Counted from the first letter of the stretch, positions 43,823-53,339 are shown. The stretch: 64,000 bases of DNA from an uncultured Bacteroidota bacterium (GCA_902826215.1 CADEDY010000003.1:151299-215298); one strand, 5' to 3'. The notes: generated from the letters alone by a model not told the origin. Numbers and translations are program-made.

Positions 43823-44485
43823 TCAATGCTTGAATCGGGCGATCACGGTTTCGGCTCCAACTACGGTTTGGCCAATGGTCACACCCACCACTGCATCCAA
43901 GGGCAAGAAGAGATCGACACGTGAACCGAACTTGATGAATCCGAACTCGGCACCCTGTGTTGCGGGCTTTCCCTCACTTGCATACGTGCAGATGCGTCGT
44001 GCCAGCGCACCTGCGATCTGGCGGAACAGCACTTCACCAAATTTCGGGTGACGGTTGACCACGGTGCTGCGCTCGTTCTCGGTGCTGCTCTTCGGGTGCC
44101 AAGCGACCAGGTACTTCCCGGGGTGGTATTTGTAATACGTCGTAGTGCCACCGATCGGGTGGTAGTTGATGTGCACGTTCAACGGGCTCATGAAGATGGA
44201 GACCTGCCGGCGTTTGTCCTTGAAATACTCCGGCTCGAGGACCTCTTCGATCACCACCACCTTTCCATCGCAAGGCGCGTAAATGGCCAGATCATCCTTC
44301 GGCAACGAACGTGAGGGAACTCGAAAGAACCAGACCACGATCAGCAGTACAGCAACCAAGACAAAGCATAGTATGATACTTAGGAAGGCGGGTAGCACCG
44401 GCCATTTCAGCAATGCGAACAAGCCGAAGCAGACGATCGCAGTAACGAGCAGCAGGGTAGGCGTTCCTTCGCGATGCAGGCGCAT
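43823..44485 (-). CDS. psd: phosphatidylserine decarboxylase, short form
   Basis: Pyruvoyl enzyme that turns phosphatidylserine into phosphatidylethanolamine. The 220-residue protein has two membrane segments at the N-terminus (about 10-50), then the conserved APCDGKV and FMSPLNVHINYHP motifs. The self-cleavage site is FGS (Ser188), which would become the pyruvoyl group in the small alpha chain. The ATG at 44485 gives the normal start MRLHREG. It follows cdsA, the preceding step of phospholipid synthesis, by 43 bp; pssA is not in the window. Confidence 0.94.
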   Translation of the reverse strand: MRLHREGTPTLLLVTAIVCFGLFALLKWPVLPAFLSIILCFVLVAVLLIVVWFFRVPSRSLPKDDLAIYAPCDGKVVVIEEVLEPEYFKDKRRQVSIFMSPLNVHINYHPIGGTTTYYKYHPGKYLVAWHPKSSTENERSTVVNRHPKFGEVLFRQIAGALARRICTYASEGKPATQGAEFGFIKFGSRVDLFLPLDAVVGVTIGQTVVGAETVIARFKH

Positions 44486-44528
44486 GTGAGGTCGGTGAGC
44501 GGCCAAATATAGCGGCCCCTGACGGGCT

Positions 44529-45332
44529 TCAACGAACCAAGTGCAAGTAGAGCAATACGCTGGGCACGGCCAGGAAGAAACCGTCGAAGCGATCCAAGAT
44601 GCCCCCATGACCGGGAAGAATGGTGCCGGAGTCCTTCACACCGCGTGCGCGTTTGAAGGCCGATTCCAACAGGTCGCCCAAGGTGGAGGTGAACGCAATG
44701 ATCACGGCTACCGTGATCCATTCGGAGCGGGAGAGAAAATCCTGATAGCCGGAGATCAGCCACGCAACACCCAGCGTCAGGAGCACGCCACCAACGAAAC
44801 CTTCCACGGTCTTCTTCGGTGAAACCGAGGGTAAGAGCTTGGTACGGCCAAGGGATCTCCCGACGAGGTAGGCCCCGGTATCGTTGGTCCATAGCAGCAA
44901 CATGAAACCAACGAACATCCACTGACCGAAGCCGAACAGGTGGGACAACAGGCCGAAGGGAGTTGCGACCAAGAGCAGAAGGAGAAGCACTCCGCCAACG
45001 GAATATGCTGGTTGTGTGTCGCCGCGGAAGAGCAGCCAAGCGATCGTGATCAGCACAAGGATGAAGCCGATGGCCATTGCGTAGCCCATTTTCCATTCGG
45101 GCTCGAAGAGTTCCATGGCAAGAACGATGTGCAGCGTTGCGCCTAGCAGCATGCTCCAGACCATGGGAGGTCCGCCTTCGTCGCCCCAATAGAGCAAATG
45201 CATCTCGCGCATCGCCAAGATGCAAACCGGCAAGAAGAGCAGGAAGGTGGTGAATGGTCCGGCCCAAGCAGCACCCAAGGTGAGCGCTACGTACACGGCA
45301 CCCGTGATCGCGCGAACCCCGAGTTCCTTCAT
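44529..45332 (-). CDS. cdsA: phosphatidate cytidylyltransferase
   Basis: Integral membrane enzyme that makes CDP-diacylglycerol from phosphatidate and CTP. The 267-residue polytopic protein has about eight hydrophobic segments, the segment SPKKTVEGFVGG and the CDS signature STLGDLLESAFKRARGVKDS followed by PGHGGILDRFDG. It overlaps the upstream DUF2007 gene by 4 bp and precedes psd. Confidence 0.95.
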   Translation of the reverse strand: MKELGVRAITGAVYVALTLGAAWAGPFTTFLLFLPVCILAMREMHLLYWGDEGGPPMVWSMLLGATLHIVLAMELFEPEWKMGYAMAIGFILVLITIAWLLFRGDTQPAYSVGGVLLLLLLVATPFGLLSHLFGFGQWMFVGFMLLLWTNDTGAYLVGRSLGRTKLLPSVSPKKTVEGFVGGVLLTLGVAWLISGYQDFLSRSEWITVAVIIAFTSTLGDLLESAFKRARGVKDSGTILPGHGGILDRFDGFFLAVPSVLLYLHLVR

Positions 45333-45541
45333 GCCTCCTGATCCATTTCGGTGCGAAGTACGCGCAAAGCACGCATGACATGGTCACGCTCCACCAACAC
45401 TTCGATGTTGCCCATCATGGGATAGACGGATGACCGTTGATCCATGACGACCGCAGGAATGTCGTTGGCCTCCAGCCTTCCGCGCACCATCTCGGCCTCC
45501 TGACGGTCCCGTGCTTGCAGGATCAAGGTCCAGTCGGCCAT
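45329..45541 (-). CDS. DUF2007 domain protein
   Basis: A 70-residue protein that corresponds to the DUF2007 (putative signal transducing protein) domain: QARDRQEAEMVRGRLEANDI, then VVMDQ and a central IEVLVERD strand. It is a small ferredoxin-like fold of unknown role. It lies 15 bp after ftsH and overlaps cdsA by 4 bp, a neighbourhood I recall from other Bacteroidota. Confidence 0.85.
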   Translation of the reverse strand: MADWTLILQARDRQEAEMVRGRLEANDIPAVVMDQRSSVYPMMGNIEVLVERDHVMRALRVLRTEMDQEA

Positions 45542-45556
45542 GGACGAAAAGCTCGC

Positions 45557-47599
45557 TCAGGCCTTTGTTGCACCCTGTTCCGGTGCCGCAGTTGTGCCGG
45601 GCGCGGTGGTCGGCGGAGTGGTGTGTCCGTTGCCATTCCCGTTGGAAGAGGAGCTGTCCGAAGGGCGCTGGAAAGGACGGTCGCCGAAGATCTTCTCCAG
45701 ATCCTCTTTGAAGATCACCTCTTTGTCCAACAACTGTGTCGCGAGCGCCGTGAGCTTGTCCTTGTTCTCCGAAAGGATGCGCTTAGCGCGCACATATTGA
45801 CCTTCCACCAACTTGCTCACTTCCTCGTCGATCGCCTGAGCCTGCTTTTCGCTGTACGGCTTTCCGAAGGTGTACTCCTGTTGCCCACTACTGTCGTAGT
45901 AACTGATGTTCCCGATCCGGTCATTGAGGCCGTACATGGTGATCATCGCGTAGGCTTGTTTGGTCACCTTTTCCAGATCGCTGAGCGCGCCGGTGCTCAC
46001 CTTGCCATAGATCACATCTTCTGCAGCTCGTCCGCCCAAGGCAGCACACATTTCATCGAGCATCTGTTCGGCGGTGTTCAACTGGCGCTCTTCGGGAAGG
46101 TACCACGCAGCACCCAGCGAGCGACCACGTGGAACGATCGTCACCTTCACCAAAGGCGAGGCATGTTCCACCAACCAGCTCACCGTGGCATGACCTGCTT
46201 CGTGATAAGCAATGGCTTTCTTCTCCTCGGTGGTGATGATCTTGTTCTTCTTCTCCAAACCACCGATCACGCGATCCACGGCATCCAGGAAGTCCTGTTT
46301 GTCCACGGAGTGTTTCTTCTTTCGAGCCGCGATCAGCGCCGCTTCGTTGCAGATATTGGCCAGATCAGCTCCGCTGAAGCCCGGCGTCTGGCGAGCGAGG
46401 AAGGCGACATCCACGGTGATGTCCAACTTCAGGGGCTTCAGGTGCACCTTCAGGATCTCTTCCCGCTCGTTCAGATCGGGCATGTCCACGAAGATCTGGC
46501 GGTCGAAACGTCCGGCGCGCATCAAAGCACGGTCCAGCACATCGGCCCGGTTGGTGGCGCCGATCAGGATCACGCCGCTGTTGGTGCCGAAGCCGTCCAT
46601 TTCGGTGAGCAACTGGTTCAGCGTATTCTCTCGCTCGTCGTTTGCCCCCATGCTGGCGCTGCGACCACGCGCACGGCCGATGGCATCGATCTCGTCGATG
46701 AAGATGATGGCTGGCGCTTTCTCCTTGGCTTGCTTGAAGAGGTCGCGGACACGGCTGGCACCCACACCCACGAACATCTCCACGAAGTCCGAACCGCTCA
46801 GGCTGAAGAAGGGCACATTGGCCTCGCCAGCGATCGCTTTAGCGAGCAGGGTCTTTCCTGTACCGGGAGGACCCACCAGCAAAGCTCCTTTGGGGATCTT
46901 GGCGCCGAGGTCGGTGTATTTCTTCGGTGTCTTCAGGAAGTCCACGATCTCTTGTAGCTCTTCCTTGGCTTCGGCCAGCCCGGCTACATCGTTGAAGGTC
47001 ACGTTGGTGCTCTTGCCACCTTCGAATACCTGCGCCCGGCTCTTGCCGATGTTGAAGATCTGGCCTCCAGGACCAGCCCCACCGCCCAAACGGCGCATCA
47101 CGAACATCCAAACGGCGATCATGATGCCGAAGAAGATCACCCAATACAGGATGTCCCAGCCACGATTGTCCTGCGTCTCGAATTCGTACGGGATGTTGTA
47201 CTTCCGTGATTCGGTCACGATCTCGTTCTTCTGCACATCGGACGCCCCCTGATTGAAGGAATAGTGCGGTCCGCTGGACTTATCAACGGACATGGGCGAA
47301 TTCTTGATCTTGCTCTTGTGGGGCTCCTTCTGCAGGCGGTCTTTCTTGATATAGACCTGCACGAATTGATCGTTCACGATCACGATATGGTCCACATCAC
47401 CCGCTGCGGCCATCTCCTCGTATTCGGTAGGAGTGATCTTGGCCGTGGTTCCGGTGTTCTGGAACAGCTGGATGGAAAGGATCGCCAGGATGATGATCCC
47501 GTATATCCAATAGAAGTTGAAGGAGCGCTTGGGCTTCTCCTTCTCGGGCTGGTCGTTGCGCTTGTCGTTGTCCACGTTGTTCGTCGTTCTACCGTTCAC
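45557..47599 (-). CDS. ftsH: ATP-dependent zinc metalloprotease FtsH
   Basis: Membrane-anchored AAA+ protease for quality control and regulated turnover. The 680-residue protein has two membrane helices (about 29-48 and 148-168) flanking a periplasmic domain. Walker A GPPGTGKT is at 243-250, Walker [12 protein letters not shown] near 298-308, [23 protein letters not shown], and the zinc site HEAGH at 466-470. A Ser/Gly/Thr/Pro-rich tail of about 40 residues ends the protein. It overlaps rsfS by 4 bp. Confidence 0.97.
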   Translation of the reverse strand: MNGRTTNNVDNDKRNDQPEKEKPKRSFNFYWIYGIIILAILSIQLFQNTGTTAKITPTEYEEMAAAGDVDHIVIVNDQFVQVYIKKDRLQKEPHKSKIKNSPMSVDKSSGPHYSFNQGASDVQKNEIVTESRKYNIPYEFETQDNRGWDILYWVIFFGIMIAVWMFVMRRLGGGAGPGGQIFNIGKSRAQVFEGGKSTNVTFNDVAGLAEAKEELQEIVDFLKTPKKYTDLGAKIPKGALLVGPPGTGKTLLAKAIAGEANVPFFSLSGSDFVEMFVGVGASRVRDLFKQAKEKAPAIIFIDEIDAIGRARGRSASMGANDERENTLNQLLTEMDGFGTNSGVILIGATNRADVLDRALMRAGRFDRQIFVDMPDLNEREEILKVHLKPLKLDITVDVAFLARQTPGFSGADLANICNEAALIAARKKKHSVDKQDFLDAVDRVIGGLEKKNKIITTEEKKAIAYHEAGHATVSWLVEHASPLVKVTIVPRGRSLGAAWYLPEERQLNTAEQMLDEMCAALGGRAAEDVIYGKVSTGALSDLEKVTKQAYAMITMYGLNDRIGNISYYDSSGQQEYTFGKPYSEKQAQAIDEEVSKLVEGQYVRAKRILSENKDKLTALATQLLDKEVIFKEDLEKIFGDRPFQRPSDSSSSNGNGNGHTTPPTTAPGTTAAPEQGATKA

Positions 47600-47967
47600 G
47601 CCACATTCTCGTACGTCCTGCTGGCGGCGTCAGCCCACAGGTCTTCCAGTGCATAGTACGATCGCTTATCGCGATGGAAGATGTGCACCACCACATCCAC
47701 GAAATCCAACAACACCCATTCAGCATTGTTCAGTCCTTCGGTGTGCCAGGGCTTCTCACCGACCTCTTCCAACGCGAATCGTTCCACCGAACGCAGAATA
47801 GCATCCACTTGCGGACCGGAGTCACCATGGCAGATGATGAAGTGATCACTCACGGTATTCGGCACTTCCCGAAGATCCAGGTGGACGATGTCCTTCCCCT
47901 TCACCTCTTGGATGCCCTTCACCACGGCATCCACAAGAAGGGCTGAGGCCCCTGAAGCTTTCTTCAT
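47596..47967 (-). CDS. rsfS: ribosome silencing factor
   Basis: RsfS/Iojap protein of 123 residues that binds uL14 and blocks subunit joining in poor conditions. The characteristic KGKDIVHLDLREV, SDHFIICHG, WVLLDFVDVVVHIF and YYALEDLW motifs are all present. It is the first gene of the minus-strand ftsH run and is divergent from birA. Confidence 0.95.
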   Translation of the reverse strand: MKKASGASALLVDAVVKGIQEVKGKDIVHLDLREVPNTVSDHFIICHGDSGPQVDAILRSVERFALEEVGEKPWHTEGLNNAEWVLLDFVDVVVHIFHRDKRSYYALEDLWADAASRTYENVA

Positions 47968-47986
47968 CCGATTAACTTGGTCCGTT

Positions 47987-47994
47987 CAAAGGTA
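47987..47994 (-). promoter_or_regulatory. candidate -7 box for the rsfS-ftsH run
   Basis: On the minus strand the sequence reads TACCTTTG, matching TAnnTTTG, 20 bp upstream of the rsfS ATG. No TTG is seen at the expected -33 spacing, so this is a partial match. Confidence 0.45.
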
Positions 47995-48041
47995 CGAAGA
48001 TCCCTCTGCGACTTGAAGAGGCCGGACCATTCAGAGAAAGC

Positions 48042-48782
48042 ATGCCCATCGGTGATCCCATCATCGCCTTCGATAGGCTCGAGAGCACCAACAAAACAGC
48101 GGCCGAACTGCTCCGTCTGTCGAAGGTGCAGCATGGGTCTGTCATATTGGCCAATGAACAGACAGCTGGTCGCGGACAGCGCGGACGAACATGGAATTCG
48201 CAGCCGGGAGAGGACCTGACGATCAGCGTGGTGTTGAAACCGGATGCACTGCGCGCTGAGGAACAATTCATCCTGGGCAAGGTCACCGCATTGGCGGTCG
48301 CTGATGTCATTGCAGCACTTGGGGTGGCAGAGGTGCGGATCAAGTGGCCGAACGATGTGCTCGTGGGTCGACGCAAGATCGCGGGCATCCTCATCAAGAA
48401 CGAAGTGATCGGTGAATTGGTCCAGAGTTGTGTGGTCGGCATCGGCATCAACGCGAACGGCAGGGATCGTCCAGAGGATCTAGTGGCTACGAGCATCGCT
48501 GCGGAAACAGGCCGTTCGATCGACCTGAATGTGTTGTTGACCAACCTCTGCCAAGCTCTGGAGGAACGGTATGTGGCCCTGTTGCACGGATCCGAGAACA
48601 CGGACAAGGACTACCGCGACCTGCTTTGGACCCGAGGCCGCTGGGCGGATCTGCTCTTGGACGGTGAGCCGATCTCCGCTCGACCCATGGATGTGGATGC
48701 CTACGGCCGCCTGATCATTGAGCATTCAGAAGGACATGTGGCGGCGTATGGCCTTGATCGTCTGCGGTTTGCGCCCCGTTGA
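48042..48782 (+). CDS. birA: biotin--[acetyl-CoA-carboxylase] ligase
   Basis: Attaches biotin to the biotin carboxyl carrier protein. The 246-residue protein has the adenylate-binding GRGQRGRTW motif near 45-53, KWPNDVLV, and KIAGILIKNEV. It lacks the N-terminal helix-turn-helix of E. coli BirA, so it is probably a ligase only. It is divergent from rsfS and is followed by the rpmH promoter. Confidence 0.95.
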   Translation: MPIGDPIIAFDRLESTNKTAAELLRLSKVQHGSVILANEQTAGRGQRGRTWNSQPGEDLTISVVLKPDALRAEEQFILGKVTALAVADVIAALGVAEVRIKWPNDVLVGRRKIAGILIKNEVIGELVQSCVVGIGINANGRDRPEDLVATSIAAETGRSIDLNVLLTNLCQALEERYVALLHGSENTDKDYRDLLWTRGRWADLLLDGEPISARPMDVDAYGRLIIEHSEGHVAAYGLDRLRFAPR

Positions 48783-48800
48783 AGGAAGTTTGCAAACCAT

Positions 48801-48830
48801 TTGGCAGATAGCGGAAAAGCCCTACATTTG
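48801..48830 (+). promoter_or_regulatory. Bacteroidota-type promoter for rpmH
   Basis: TTG at 48801-48803, 19-bp spacer, TACATTTG at 48823-48830, 50 bp upstream of the rpmH ATG. Confidence 0.82.
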
Positions 48831-48880
48831 CCGCCCCGCCCGCCAATGTGGTGTGCGGAAAGCAAGCAAGACCTTCGGCC

Positions 48881-49036
48881 ATGAAACGCACGTACCAGCC
48901 CAGCAAACGCAAGCGCACGAACAAGCACGGCTTCCGCAAGCGGATGAGTTCCGTAGCTGGTCGTGCCGTATTGGCCAGCCGCCGTGCTGCAGGTCGCCAC
49001 AAGTTGACGACCAGCGACGAACCATCGCACAAATAG
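48881..49036 (+). CDS. rpmH: 50S ribosomal protein L34
   Basis: A 51-residue basic ribosomal protein with the unmistakable start [20 protein letters not shown] and [13 protein letters not shown] frame continuing 11 codons upstream is not part of the protein. It has its own promoter and terminator. dnaA or rnpA, which often neighbour rpmH, are not here. Confidence 0.97.
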   Translation: MKRTYQPSKRKRTNKHGFRKRMSSVAGRAVLASRRAAGRHKLTTSDEPSHK

Positions 49037-49059
49037 ACTTTTCCGAGTGAACTCAGAAG

Positions 49060-49086
49060 AGGGCTGCCCATCGGGTGGCCCTTTTT
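49060..49086 (+). terminator. rho-independent terminator after rpmH
   Basis: Stem AGGGCTGCCC (49060-49069) with GGGTGGCCCT (49073-49082), two G-T pairs, three-base loop ATC, then a T run. Confidence 0.92.
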
Positions 49087-49094
49087 CGTTGGCG

Positions 49095-49916
49095 TTAGCG
49101 TGGTGGCAGGTGAGCCAGAATGGCGTTTCCCAGTTCAGGGGTCAGCAATACGTGTCCGAACGGGAGTTCCTCGCGGGTGATCCGGTCCGGAGCAAATCGG
49201 CTCAGGTTGTTGCCGGTCACCGGCTTGATGACCCGGTCGTGCGTCCCGAAGAAGAGGTGCACGGGAACGTGATATTTCTCGGCATTGGCGGCCGCCATGG
49301 CCAGATCGGGTTCGATCAAGCGATAGCTGAGCCATACATCACGCAACAGAATACGCTTCGCCTTGCTATCCGTTTGGCCTTTCAGGAACCGGTGCATGCG
49401 TTCGTTCAGTAGGCGAACTGCGCGCAGGCCATCGATCACGCCGTGGATGATCATCGGTTTCTCCACAAAACGGCGGTAGAGGTTGCGCCCGATGGAGGAA
49501 GCCGCAAGCCCCCGGTACCACGGTCTGGTCACGAGCCCATCCGGCGCAGCGAGGAAGACCCGTTCGATCCGTTGAGGGACCTGTTCCAACAGGCTAAGTG
49601 CGATCCGGCCACCCAGGCTGTATCCCAACAGGGTGATCCGCTCTGCATGGATAGAATCCGCGAATGCAGTAAAGAAAGTGGCCAGTTCTGCCGGGGTGAA
49701 GGGCTCCTCGGCGCGGTGCGGGTACGAAGGGCTCTGCCCATGGAAGTGCAGATCGAACGCATGAACGGTGCATCGCTCGGCAAGCACGGTCTCCAGTACC
49801 GCGAAGTCCTCTCCAGTGCGACCGAATCCATGGAAAGCCAGCACCGGTATCGCGCCGTTTCCGTAGATCCGATAGGCCAAGGTGACGCCGTGGGTGAAGT
49901 ACCGGATGGGTTGCAC
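49095..49916 (-). CDS. alpha/beta hydrolase
   Basis: A 273-residue alpha/beta-fold hydrolase. It shows the oxyanion segment AFHGFGRTGED, the nucleophile elbow GYSLGG (Ser in the middle), an acid in FFGTHDRVIKP and the final His in FGHVLL. The substrate is unknown. There is no ATG near the domain start; I use the GTG at 49916 (MQPIRYFTHG), because longer frames run back into aroB. It lies 28 bp after aroB in the same direction. Confidence 0.85.
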   Translation of the reverse strand: MQPIRYFTHGVTLAYRIYGNGAIPVLAFHGFGRTGEDFAVLETVLAERCTVHAFDLHFHGQSPSYPHRAEEPFTPAELATFFTAFADSIHAERITLLGYSLGGRIALSLLEQVPQRIERVFLAAPDGLVTRPWYRGLAASSIGRNLYRRFVEKPMIIHGVIDGLRAVRLLNERMHRFLKGQTDSKAKRILLRDVWLSYRLIEPDLAMAAANAEKYHVPVHLFFGTHDRVIKPVTGNNLSRFAPDRITREELPFGHVLLTPELGNAILAHLPPR

Positions 49917-49944
49917 GGCGCGAAGATGAGGGTATGGAACTTCT

Positions 49945-51042
49945 CTAGGGTCGCCCGAGCAAGCGATAATGCTCCAACGCCTCTTGCACCTGCGCGGCAC
50001 TGACCGGCACATCCACCTTGGCCGATCCGATGGCGGTGAGCAGCGTGAAGCGGAATTGACCGCCCCGGTTCTTCTTATCGTTGCGCATCAACTCCACGAA
50101 GCGGTGTCCATCGGCGCTGTCGAACTGGTAGGGCTTGTACAGCTGCATCAACTGCGTGGCGATGCGGTCGTAGCTCTCGCGGTCGAGCAGGTCCATGCGC
50201 CAACTCAGCCACGCTTCGCAGATCATGCCGATGGCGACGGCTTCCCCATGCAGCAGCATGCGTTGTGGGCTTTCCCACGAATGCGCTTCGATCCCATGGC
50301 CGATGGTGTGGCCGAAGTTGAGGACCTTGCGGAGGCTTGCTTCACGCGGGTCCTTCTTCACCACCTCGGCTTTGATGGCCGCTGACCGTTGCACGAGGGG
50401 GGCAAGGGCGTCGAGGTCGTGCAGGGTGGCTGCGCTGATCGCCTCCCAGTGTTGGGCATCCCACACCAAACCGTGCTTGATCATTTCTGCTAGGCCATTG
50501 AGCAGTTCCCGTTTTCCGAGGCTCTTCAAGAAGGGGATATGGATGTAAACGCCCAGCGGGTCGTGGAAAACGCCGACCATGTTCTTGAGGCCGCTGAGGT
50601 CCACACCGGTCTTGCTGCCAATGGAAGCATCCACCATACCGAGCAACGAGGTGGGAACATGCACGCAATCGATGCCGCGTTTGTACGTGCCTGCCACAAA
50701 GCCGCCGAGATCGGACACCACGCCACCACCGAGACAGACGAGCAGGGCGTGCCGGTCGGCAGCTCGTCCCGCGAGGTGGTTCCAGATGTCGGCACAAACG
50801 GCGAGGTCCTTGCTGCGCTCACCAGCTGGAACGGACAGGGTATGGGCCTCCCGCAAGCGCGGTACGCGACCGAGCAGTTCAGGCAGGCAGTGGCGCAGCG
50901 TGTTCTCGTCACCCAATACAAAGACCTCGGAATGCGTGTCCTTGCCCAGCAAACGGTCGAGTGCGCGCAAGGCATCACGCCCCATGATCACCGAATGGGA
51001 TCCGGCATCGATCTCGTGCACCTCTTGTGGCGATGAACCCAT
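49945..51042 (-). CDS. aroB: 3-dehydroquinate synthase
   Basis: Second enzyme of the shikimate pathway; NAD- and zinc-dependent. The 365-residue protein has GGGVVSDLGGFVAGTYKRG, VPTSLLGMVDASIGSKTGVD, LAEMIKHGLVWD, and the zinc ligands in NFGHTIGH and LLHGEAVAIG. I use the ATG at 51042; a GTG at 51075 would add 11 residues. This start overlaps the upstream-most ATG of the divergent proline dehydrogenase gene. Confidence 0.95.
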   Translation of the reverse strand: MGSSPQEVHEIDAGSHSVIMGRDALRALDRLLGKDTHSEVFVLGDENTLRHCLPELLGRVPRLREAHTLSVPAGERSKDLAVCADIWNHLAGRAADRHALLVCLGGGVVSDLGGFVAGTYKRGIDCVHVPTSLLGMVDASIGSKTGVDLSGLKNMVGVFHDPLGVYIHIPFLKSLGKRELLNGLAEMIKHGLVWDAQHWEAISAATLHDLDALAPLVQRSAAIKAEVVKKDPREASLRKVLNFGHTIGHGIEAHSWESPQRMLLHGEAVAIGMICEAWLSWRMDLLDRESYDRIATQLMQLYKPYQFDSADGHRFVELMRNDKKNRGGQFRFTLLTAIGSAKVDVPVSAAQVQEALEHYRLLGRP

Positions 51043-52310
51043 TGCTACTTTTGGCGACCGTGTCACCTTCACCAAAGGAACGAAGGAACCGCGAACCCGT
51101 GCATCCCACTCCTTCTTCCGTGACCACGGACCGCCCGTTGCCCGACCTGGGCGACACCCGAACCGCCTTCGCCGCCAAGAGCGATCGCGAGCTGTGGCAG
51201 GCCTATTGGCTCTTCCGAATCATCGGCACTCCGATCCTCACGCGCATCGGGAGCAACCTCAGCAAGTTCGCGCTGTGGTTGCATTTGCCCGTGAAAGGCT
51301 TGATCAAGGCCACGATCTTCAAGCAGTTCTGTGGGGGCGAGGACATCGAAGAGTGCATGAGCACAGCAAGCCGGCTTTCGCAGAGTGGTGTGGGCACCAT
51401 CTTGGATCACAGCGTAGAAGGGCAGGATGACGAAGCTGAGCTGGATGCGACCGTGCAGGAGACCTTGCACAGCATCGCGGTGAGCAAGCAGCGCTCCGAT
51501 GTGCCATTCTGTGTGTTCAAACCGACAGGGATCAGCCGGACCGAACTGCTCGAGATCGTGAGCAAGGGAAAGGGAATGAGTGCCGCCGAAGAAGCCGAAT
51601 GGCGGCGCGTGGAGAAACGCATGGAGACCCTGTGTGCTGCCGCTCACGCTGCAGGAGCGCGTCTCTTGGTCGATGCGGAGGAAACGTGGCTGCAGCCGGC
51701 CATCGATGGGCTGGTGGAGCAAATGATGGAACGCTACAACCGGGAAGCGGCCGTGGTGTTCAACACGGTTCAATTGTATCGCCATGATCGCTTGGCGTTC
51801 ATGAAGACAAGCCACGACAAAGCGCGGTCGGGTGGATTTCGCCTTGGTCTGAAGCTCGTGCGCGGAGCATACATGGAGAAGGAACGGGCGCGTGCGGAAG
51901 AGGAAGGATACGTGTCACCGATCCATGCGGACAAAGCGGCTGCTGACCGTGACTACGATGCGGCCTTGCTGTACTGTGCCGACCACTTGGACATCATCGA
52001 ACTCTGTGTTGGAACCCACAACGAGAAGAGCACTTTGTTGATGGCGGAACTCATGCAGCAACGCAGCATTGCACGCGGTGATCAACGCATCTGGTTCGCG
52101 CAGCTGTTGGGCATGAGCGACAACATCAGCTTCAACATGGCAGCCGCTGGCTACAACGTTGCGAAGTATGTGCCATATGGTCCGGTGCGTGAAGTGCTGC
52201 CCTATTTGATCCGCCGTGCCAACGAGAACACCAGTGCACGCGGACAGACCGGTCGCGAACTCGGCTTGATCGGCGCAGAGCGCGAACGCCGCAGCGCGAA
52301 GAGGTCCTAG
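51033..52310 (+). CDS. proline dehydrogenase
   Basis: FAD enzyme that oxidises proline to pyrroline-5-carboxylate, the monofunctional Bacteroidota form (about 400 residues). Motifs include DHSVEGQDDEAELD, the FAD-domain strands FCVFKPTG and RLLVDAEETW, FRLGLKLVRGAYMEKER, and the terminal RRANENTSARGQTGREL. The start is uncertain. ATG 51033 is used, but the conserved part begins near residue 40, GTG codons at 51099 and 51120 are possible, and a TACTTTTG -7-like box at 51045-51052 would place transcription start after the ATG and favour those. Confidence 0.92.
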   Translation: MNPLLLLATVSPSPKERRNREPVHPTPSSVTTDRPLPDLGDTRTAFAAKSDRELWQAYWLFRIIGTPILTRIGSNLSKFALWLHLPVKGLIKATIFKQFCGGEDIEECMSTASRLSQSGVGTILDHSVEGQDDEAELDATVQETLHSIAVSKQRSDVPFCVFKPTGISRTELLEIVSKGKGMSAAEEAEWRRVEKRMETLCAAAHAAGARLLVDAEETWLQPAIDGLVEQMMERYNREAAVVFNTVQLYRHDRLAFMKTSHDKARSGGFRLGLKLVRGAYMEKERARAEEEGYVSPIHADKAAADRDYDAALLYCADHLDIIELCVGTHNEKSTLLMAELMQQRSIARGDQRIWFAQLLGMSDNISFNMAAAGYNVAKYVPYGPVREVLPYLIRRANENTSARGQTGRELGLIGAERERRSAKRS

Positions 52311-52442
52311 TGGATCAGGACCCGAGCCGGTCGGGTTCCGGCGTGCATGCGTACCGTTTGTCCATGTGGAGGACCGATGGAACGGATCGCCTTTCGGGAG
52401 CAGGTAGTGCGTGGTATTCTTGATGGACCAATTCGAACCACC

Positions 52443-52850
52443 ATGGTACGCAACCTTTCAACCTTGAGCATTCTGCATTACGTCTACGGCGCCTTCATTT
52501 GCGTTGGCGGTCTCATCGCCTTGATCTTCATCTTCCTCGGCGGGTTCTTGAACAGCGACTTCATCGCCGAGAACAGTCAGGGCGAGCCACCCCCGACGTG
52601 GTTGGGTGGGCTTATCCAGACCTTCGGGGCCATCCTCTTCGTGATCATCGAAGCATGGGGCATCCTGACGATCCTGACGGGAAAGTGGATCGCGCAACGG
52701 AAGCACCGCACCGGCACCATGGTGATGGCCGGTTTCCATTGCCTGAACATGCCGCTCGGAATTGCACTTGGCATATTCACTTTCGTTACCTTGAGCGACG
52801 AGGAAGTGAAGCGTGAATACGCCGCCCAAGTACCCGTGATCAAGTACTAA
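52443..52850 (+). CDS. hypothetical membrane protein
   Basis: A 135-residue protein with three hydrophobic segments (about 12-37, 54-83 and 96-115) and a short charged tail. No family recognised. I chose the ATG at 52443 (MVRNLSTLSIL), since the frame upstream to 52347 is hydrophilic and Cys/Arg-rich and does not look like protein. It converges with the minus-strand gene that follows, 6 bp apart. Confidence 0.65.
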   Translation: MVRNLSTLSILHYVYGAFICVGGLIALIFIFLGGFLNSDFIAENSQGEPPPTWLGGLIQTFGAILFVIIEAWGILTILTGKWIAQRKHRTGTMVMAGFHCLNMPLGIALGIFTFVTLSDEEVKREYAAQVPVIKY

Positions 52851-52856
52851 GTAGGA

Positions 52857-53240
52857 TCAGCGGTCCTGTACAGACCACAAGGTGGCTGTGCTGTCGAGAT
52901 CGAAATCGCGCAGGCCAACGACGATCAAGCGCAGATCCATGCCTTGCACCCGCGTATCCACGGCGTAGAACATGCTGTCCGACGTTCGTTCCGAGTCGCT
53001 GAAGTCAATGGACGCTTTGTCCATCGCGAGGCGCAGTTCCTCCAATCGGATGTTCCGTTCGGCCAACTGTTGTTCGGCGGAAGGTCGAGCTTGCAGCAGA
53101 GTGCTGTGAAGGCGCTGCTTTAGTTTGGACTCGGGTGTCCAAGCACCATTCGTGATCCGATCGCCGTAGATGAAGTAGGCGATGCCACCACCGATGATGA
53201 GGCCGATGAGGTACAGTTGAATGCGACGAGTAAGATCCAT
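52857..53240 (-). CDS. hypothetical single-pass membrane protein
   Basis: A 127-residue protein with a membrane helix at about 8-25 (LYLIGLIIGGGIAYFIYG), a helical, charged central region and a beta-rich C-terminus. Resembles small conserved Bacteroidota proteins of unknown function. A CATG-periodic array starts 8 bp upstream of its ATG, where its promoter would be expected. Confidence 0.65.
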   Translation of the reverse strand: MDLTRRIQLYLIGLIIGGGIAYFIYGDRITNGAWTPESKLKQRLHSTLLQARPSAEQQLAERNIRLEELRLAMDKASIDFSDSERTSDSMFYAVDTRVQGMDLRLIVVGLRDFDLDSTATLWSVQDR

Positions 53241-53248
53241 AAGGGCAA

Positions 53249-53288
53249 CATGTGGTCATGCGGGCATGGGACCATGCAGCCATGACGG
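53249..53288. repeat. CATG-8 array, five units
   Basis: CATG occurs at 53249, 53257, 53265, 53273 and 53281, always exactly 8 bp apart, while the four bases between differ from unit to unit. CATG is its own reverse complement, so the array reads the same way on both strands. It lies between the four-helix-bundle gene and the start of the preceding minus-strand gene. Confidence 0.85.
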
Positions 53289-53339
53289 TGCTTGCAAAGG
53301 TGGTGGTTTTGCGAAGTCGTGCGCACCGGTTAGGATCGC

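Noticed and set aside
45437..46957. 506-codon plus-strand open frame across ftsH
   Set aside because: Antisense shadow of ftsH, which has all AAA+ and zinc motifs.
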